6,639 nt of DNA, taken from assembly GCA_018061525.1 (NCBI GenBank), contig JAGOUB010000051.1:1-6639 (forward strand), read 5' to 3'. Numbering within the stretch: the stretch's first letter is position 1; the number at the start of each line of letters is the position of its first letter. Shown one piece after another: positions 4,439 to 6,639 of this stretch. The DNA comes from Candidatus Peribacteraceae bacterium (lineage in GTDB: Bacteria > Patescibacteriota > Gracilibacteria > Peribacterales > Peribacteraceae). A program made the position numbers and the translations under genes. Under the pieces are notes generated by a model, which searched no databases, was not told where the DNA came from, and saw nothing but the letters and a program-made list of their open reading frames with translations.

Positions 4439-4861
4439 GTGACGATCCAATCCGCCCTGGACGCGATGCGCGCCGCCGGCCTGAAGGACACGCTCGCCCG
4501 CCGCTCGGTGGTCGAGACGCTTGCCGCGCGCCGCGAGCCTTCCACGCCCGCCGACATCGCGGCCGCCGCGCAACGCCGCAAGAAACCGGTGAACTTGGTG
4601 ACGGTCTACCGCATTTTGGAGGTGCTGGAGGGCGCCGGGGTGGTGCATCGCCATCCTTGCAGCGGCCGCTTCGCGCTCTGCCAGCTCGACTCGCCCGCCG
4701 GACACCACGGCTTCCTGCATTGCCACGATTGCGGCCGCAGTGAGGAGTTTCTGAACGAGGAGCTCTGCCGCCTGGAAAAGACCATCGCCGCCAAAGCCGG
4801 CTTCACCTCGCAGTCCCATGTCGCCGAGATCATCGGCACCTGCCGCGACTGCCGTTCCTAA
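4439..4861 (+). CDS. zur: Zur, zinc-responsive Fur-family repressor
   Basis: Zur is a dimeric cytosolic repressor that, when zinc-loaded, shuts off zinc uptake genes. The 140-residue protein has the Fur-type winged helix, with recognition helix VNLVTVYRIL (51-60). Two CxxC pairs (Cys95/Cys98 and Cys135/Cys138) form the structural zinc site. The regulatory site can be aligned by spacing to E. coli Zur His77, Cys88, His96 and Glu111: here His70, Cys81 (FALCQ), His89 and Glu103 are all present. The cysteine in that site separates Zur from Fur. GTG at 4439 is chosen because it begins the usual Fur N-terminus and coincides with the predicted transcription start; an upstream in-frame TTG at 4400 lies in the promoter. 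znuA follows after 8 nt, and a Fur-type palindrome on the promoter implies autoregulation. Confidence 0.9.
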   Translation: MTIQSALDAMRAAGLKDTLARRSVVETLAARREPSTPADIAAAAQRRKKPVNLVTVYRILEVLEGAGVVHRHPCSGRFALCQLDSPAGHHGFLHCHDCGRSEEFLNEELCRLEKTIAAKAGFTSQSHVAEIIGTCRDCRS

Positions 4862-4869
4862 TTCCCCCT

Positions 4870-5757
4870 ATGCGCCTCTCCCCTCTTCTCATTGCGACAA
4901 TCGCTCTACCCCTGGCCGCCTGCGGGCCGCTCGCCGGCAATGGCGGCCGCCCCACGGTGGTGGCGAGCATCTACCCTCTCGCTTTCGTCGCCGGCCAAGT
5001 TGCCGGACCGGATGCATCCGTCACGCTGGTGACGCCGGCCGGAGTCGAACCTCATGAGTTCGAGCCCACGCCTGGTCAGATCGTCGCGGCGGTCGGAGCC
5101 GACCTGCTGCTTTGGAATGGCGGCGGCATCGATGCTTGGTCGGAGCGCATCCTGCCCGACCGCCAGGCAAGCGCCCGCCTCTCAGCCGGCCTGCTTGAGA
5201 CCGTTGGTAGTCCGCTGAACGAAGGCAGTGCCGTCGATCCGCACGTCTGGCTCGACCCGAGCCGCCTGAAGACCTATGCCAACGCCGTGGCCGTGGCGCT
5301 GGGCAAGATCGATCCCGATCACGCCACCGACTACTCCGCCCGCGCCACCGAGTTGCAGAACAAGCTCACCGCCCTCGATACCCAGTTCCGCACCGGACTG
5401 ATGGAGTGCGAAGGCAACAGCATCATCGTGGCGCACGACGCTTTCGGCTACCTGGGAGCGCGCTACAAGCTGGAGATCCACGCCCTGGCCGGACTCTCAC
5501 CAGAGGAGGAACCTTCGCCGGCGACGATCGCCGCGCTGCACGACCTGGCCGAACAGAAGAATCTCGCCGACATCTTTGCCGAGAGCCTGACCGACTCCGG
5601 CACGGTGCGAGCGCTGGCGGCCGATCTCGGCGGCCAAGCGCGCGTACTCGATCCGCTCGAGGGCCTGACGACCGAGAATCAGGCCGCCGGGAAGGATTAC
5701 CTCTCCATCATGCGCGACAACCTCGCCGCGCTCCGCCTGAGCCTTAAATGCCTGTGA
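4870..5757 (+). CDS. znuA: ZnuA, zinc-binding lipoprotein of ABC importer
   Basis: This is the cluster 9 (TroA/ZnuA) solute-binding protein that captures zinc outside the cytoplasmic membrane and hands it to the permease. At 295 residues it has normal length. The N-terminus MRLSPLLIATIALPLAAC carries a lipobox LAAC with lipidated Cys18. The expected metal ligands are present: His62 (VEPHEFEPTP), His125 (DPHVWLDP), His189 (AHDAFGYL) and Asp261 (LDPL). The His/Asp-rich loop that many ZnuA proteins carry between the first and second ligands is absent. Zinc rather than manganese is inferred from the adjacent zur and the His-rich ATPase. It lies 8 nt after zur and its last 10 nt overlap the start of znuC, so the three genes are translationally coupled. 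No Shine-Dalgarno precedes the ATG. An odd Cys294 lies one residue from the end. Confidence 0.92.
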   Translation: MRLSPLLIATIALPLAACGPLAGNGGRPTVVASIYPLAFVAGQVAGPDASVTLVTPAGVEPHEFEPTPGQIVAAVGADLLLWNGGGIDAWSERILPDRQASARLSAGLLETVGSPLNEGSAVDPHVWLDPSRLKTYANAVAVALGKIDPDHATDYSARATELQNKLTALDTQFRTGLMECEGNSIIVAHDAFGYLGARYKLEIHALAGLSPEEEPSPATIAALHDLAEQKNLADIFAESLTDSGTVRALAADLGGQARVLDPLEGLTTENQAAGKDYLSIMRDNLAALRLSLKCL

Positions 5758-6527
5758 GTCCCGCGGCCATCCAGGCCGAACACCTCGCCTTCGGCTTCAA
5801 GGGAACGGATGACGTCCTGAGCGATGTCTCCTTCTCGGTGCCTGTGGGCGCCTACGCCGGTCTCATCGGTCCCAACGGCGGCGGTAAAACGACGCTGATC
5901 AAAGTGATCCTGGGCCAATTGCAGCCCTCGGCGGGCACGGTGACGGTCTTTGGACTGACGCCACGCCATGCCGCCCAGCACCGCCTGATCGGCTACGTGC
6001 AGCAGCGCGCGATGGGCCAGGAGGTGCTCCTGCCGCTGACCGTGCGCGAGCTCATCACCAACGGCGCTTTGCTGCCGGGCCTCTCGCTCTTCTCAAACGA
6101 GAAGCGGAAGCGCGCGCAGGTGGATCGCGCCTTGGAGGAACTCTCGATCACCGATTTGGAAGGACGACTGCTGTCGTCGCTCTCGGGCGGCCAGCGCCAG
6201 CGCGCCTTCATCGCCCGTGCGCTCGTGTCCAAGCCCAGGCTGCTCATCCTCGACGAGCCCACGACGGGCATCGATCCGCGCTCGCGCGATGAGTTCCACG
6301 AATTATTGACGACCATCCACCGCTCGGGCGTGTCGCTGCTCTACGTCTCGCACGACACCGACGTGATTGCCAACCACGCCACGCGCCTGCTCTGTCTCAA
6401 TCGCACGCTGGTGGCCGACTGCGCGCCCGAGGACTTGAGTTCGGAGGAGGCCGTGCGCAAGATCTACGGCCAGACCGTGGGTCACATCCACCATCGCCAT
6501 CACCGCCACCATCATCATGGGGGCTAA
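5748..6527 (+). CDS. znuC: ZnuC, ATPase of zinc ABC importer
   Basis: This cytosolic ATP-binding subunit drives metal uptake with ZnuA and a ZnuB-type permease. All nucleotide-site motifs are intact in the 259 residues: Walker A GPNGGGKTT (41-49, Lys47), Q-loop YVQQR (83-87), signature LSGGQRQR (145-152), Walker B LLILDEP (165-171, Glu170) and switch His202 (SHD). The C-terminus ends in a His-rich tail (246-257, nine His in twelve residues); E. coli ZnuC also has a shorter His cluster near its C-terminus, which supports zinc as substrate. The ATG at 5748 overlaps the end of znuA by 10 nt. The stop lies inside the start region of the next gene (11-nt overlap). No permease gene is visible within the window, so the complete transporter cannot be confirmed. 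Confidence 0.93.
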   Translation: MPVSPAAIQAEHLAFGFKGTDDVLSDVSFSVPVGAYAGLIGPNGGGKTTLIKVILGQLQPSAGTVTVFGLTPRHAAQHRLIGYVQQRAMGQEVLLPLTVRELITNGALLPGLSLFSNEKRKRAQVDRALEELSITDLEGRLLSSLSGGQRQRAFIARALVSKPRLLILDEPTTGIDPRSRDEFHELLTTIHRSGVSLLYVSHDTDVIANHATRLLCLNRTLVADCAPEDLSSEEAVRKIYGQTVGHIHHRHHRHHHHGG

Positions 6528-6639
6528 GCTGCTGCTCATCGGCGCCCTGGCTATCTGCTTCCCTGTGCTGACCGCGGCACAGCCCGCAGCCAACGATACG
6601 TACCTGACGGGCACGGTCGTGGAGGTGTTGGGTGAAGAG
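6517..6639 (+). CDS. N-terminus of secreted/membrane protein, probably YibE/F family (partial)
   Basis: The first 41 residues of a protein that runs off the window end. MGAKLLLIGALAICFPVLTAAQ is a typical Sec signal peptide or first membrane segment with an A-x-A-like cleavage region (about 20-25). It is followed by a beta-strand-like segment, YLTGTVVEVLGEE. That order, leader then a (K/T)G-V-V-EVL-E-E motif, is what I recall for YibE/F family multi-pass proteins of Patescibacteria, which are of unknown function. The ATG at 6517 overlaps znuC by 11 nt, so it belongs to the zinc operon and may be zinc-related. It does not look like a ZnuB permease, which starts with a membrane helix without this domain. 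The family call rests on 41 residues and is tentative; the existence of the gene is well supported by the open frame and coupling. Confidence 0.6.
   Translation, partial: MGAKLLLIGALAICFPVLTAAQPAANDTYLTGTVVEVLGEE

Noticed and set aside
3941..4819. 292-codon open frame on the minus strand
   Set aside because: It runs antisense across four well-supported + strand elements (end of the fusion gene, HMA gene, zur promoter and zur) and its translation resembles no family; typical antisense frame in high-GC DNA.
1..6639. CRISPR array, insertion sequence, phage genes or defence system
   Set aside because: No spaced repeats, transposase, integrase or nuclease motifs were seen; all gaps are short and the genes are metabolic or metal-related.

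Overview
The window is a gene-dense, high-GC (about 60%) bacterial chromosomal segment with every recognisable gene on the + strand. It holds housekeeping genes followed by a metal-handling region. I saw no insertion sequence, phage gene, CRISPR array or rRNA. The gene content and several architectures suggest a high-GC member of the Candidate Phyla Radiation (Patescibacteria, Parcubacteria-like). These are a solute-binding protein ending in a KWYVRQERVFR-type tail, a heavy-metal-associated (HMA) + DsbD/TauE-like membrane + cupredoxin fusion, a cold-shock protein without the usual KWF motif, and a probable YibE/F protein. The taxonomic placement is inferred from protein style, not proven. A bL9 gene is present, and from memory some Patescibacteria lineages lack it, which would argue against those.

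Layout. 2-679: C-terminal part of a family 5 (peptide/nickel type) ABC solute-binding protein, cut by the window edge. 765-1217: rplI (bL9), behind a good sigma70-type promoter. 1257-1673: NUDIX hydrolase. 1775-1851: a tRNA with anticodon UAU (Ile, AUA codons) and encoded CCA. 1960-2232: cold-shock-domain protein, followed by a GC-rich terminator-like hairpin. 2380-2784: msrB. 2838-4166 and 4169-4381: a two-gene unit with the HMA/DsbD-like/cupredoxin fusion protein and a free 70-residue HMA protein, likely a copper-handling module. 4439-4861, 4870-5757 and 5748-6527: zur, znuA and znuC, a zinc uptake operon. A 15-bp Fur-family-type palindrome lies on its promoter. 6517-6639: start of a secreted or membrane protein resembling YibE/F, overlapping znuC and cut by the window end.

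How the genes work together. Zur has all four residues of the E. coli Zur regulatory zinc site, and its presumed operator lies over the -35 and spacer of its own promoter. The likely logic is zinc-dependent repression of zur-znuA-znuC and the downstream gene(s). ZnuA would capture zinc at the membrane and ZnuC would power the permease, but no ZnuB permease is visible before the window ends. The preceding HMA unit probably moves copper (or thiol redox equivalents) across the membrane, with the small HMA protein as soluble carrier. MsrB next to it fits oxidative or metal-stress defence, though it appears to have its own promoter.

No start codon here has a well-placed Shine-Dalgarno sequence. 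The best promoters sit so close to the start codons that transcripts would be leaderless or have very short leaders (zur about 0-1 nt, the fusion gene about 8 nt, rplI about 12 nt). That pattern, the UAU tRNA, the Zur box and the promoter-flanking inverted repeat are the points most worth following up. All intergenic gaps are under 150 nt.
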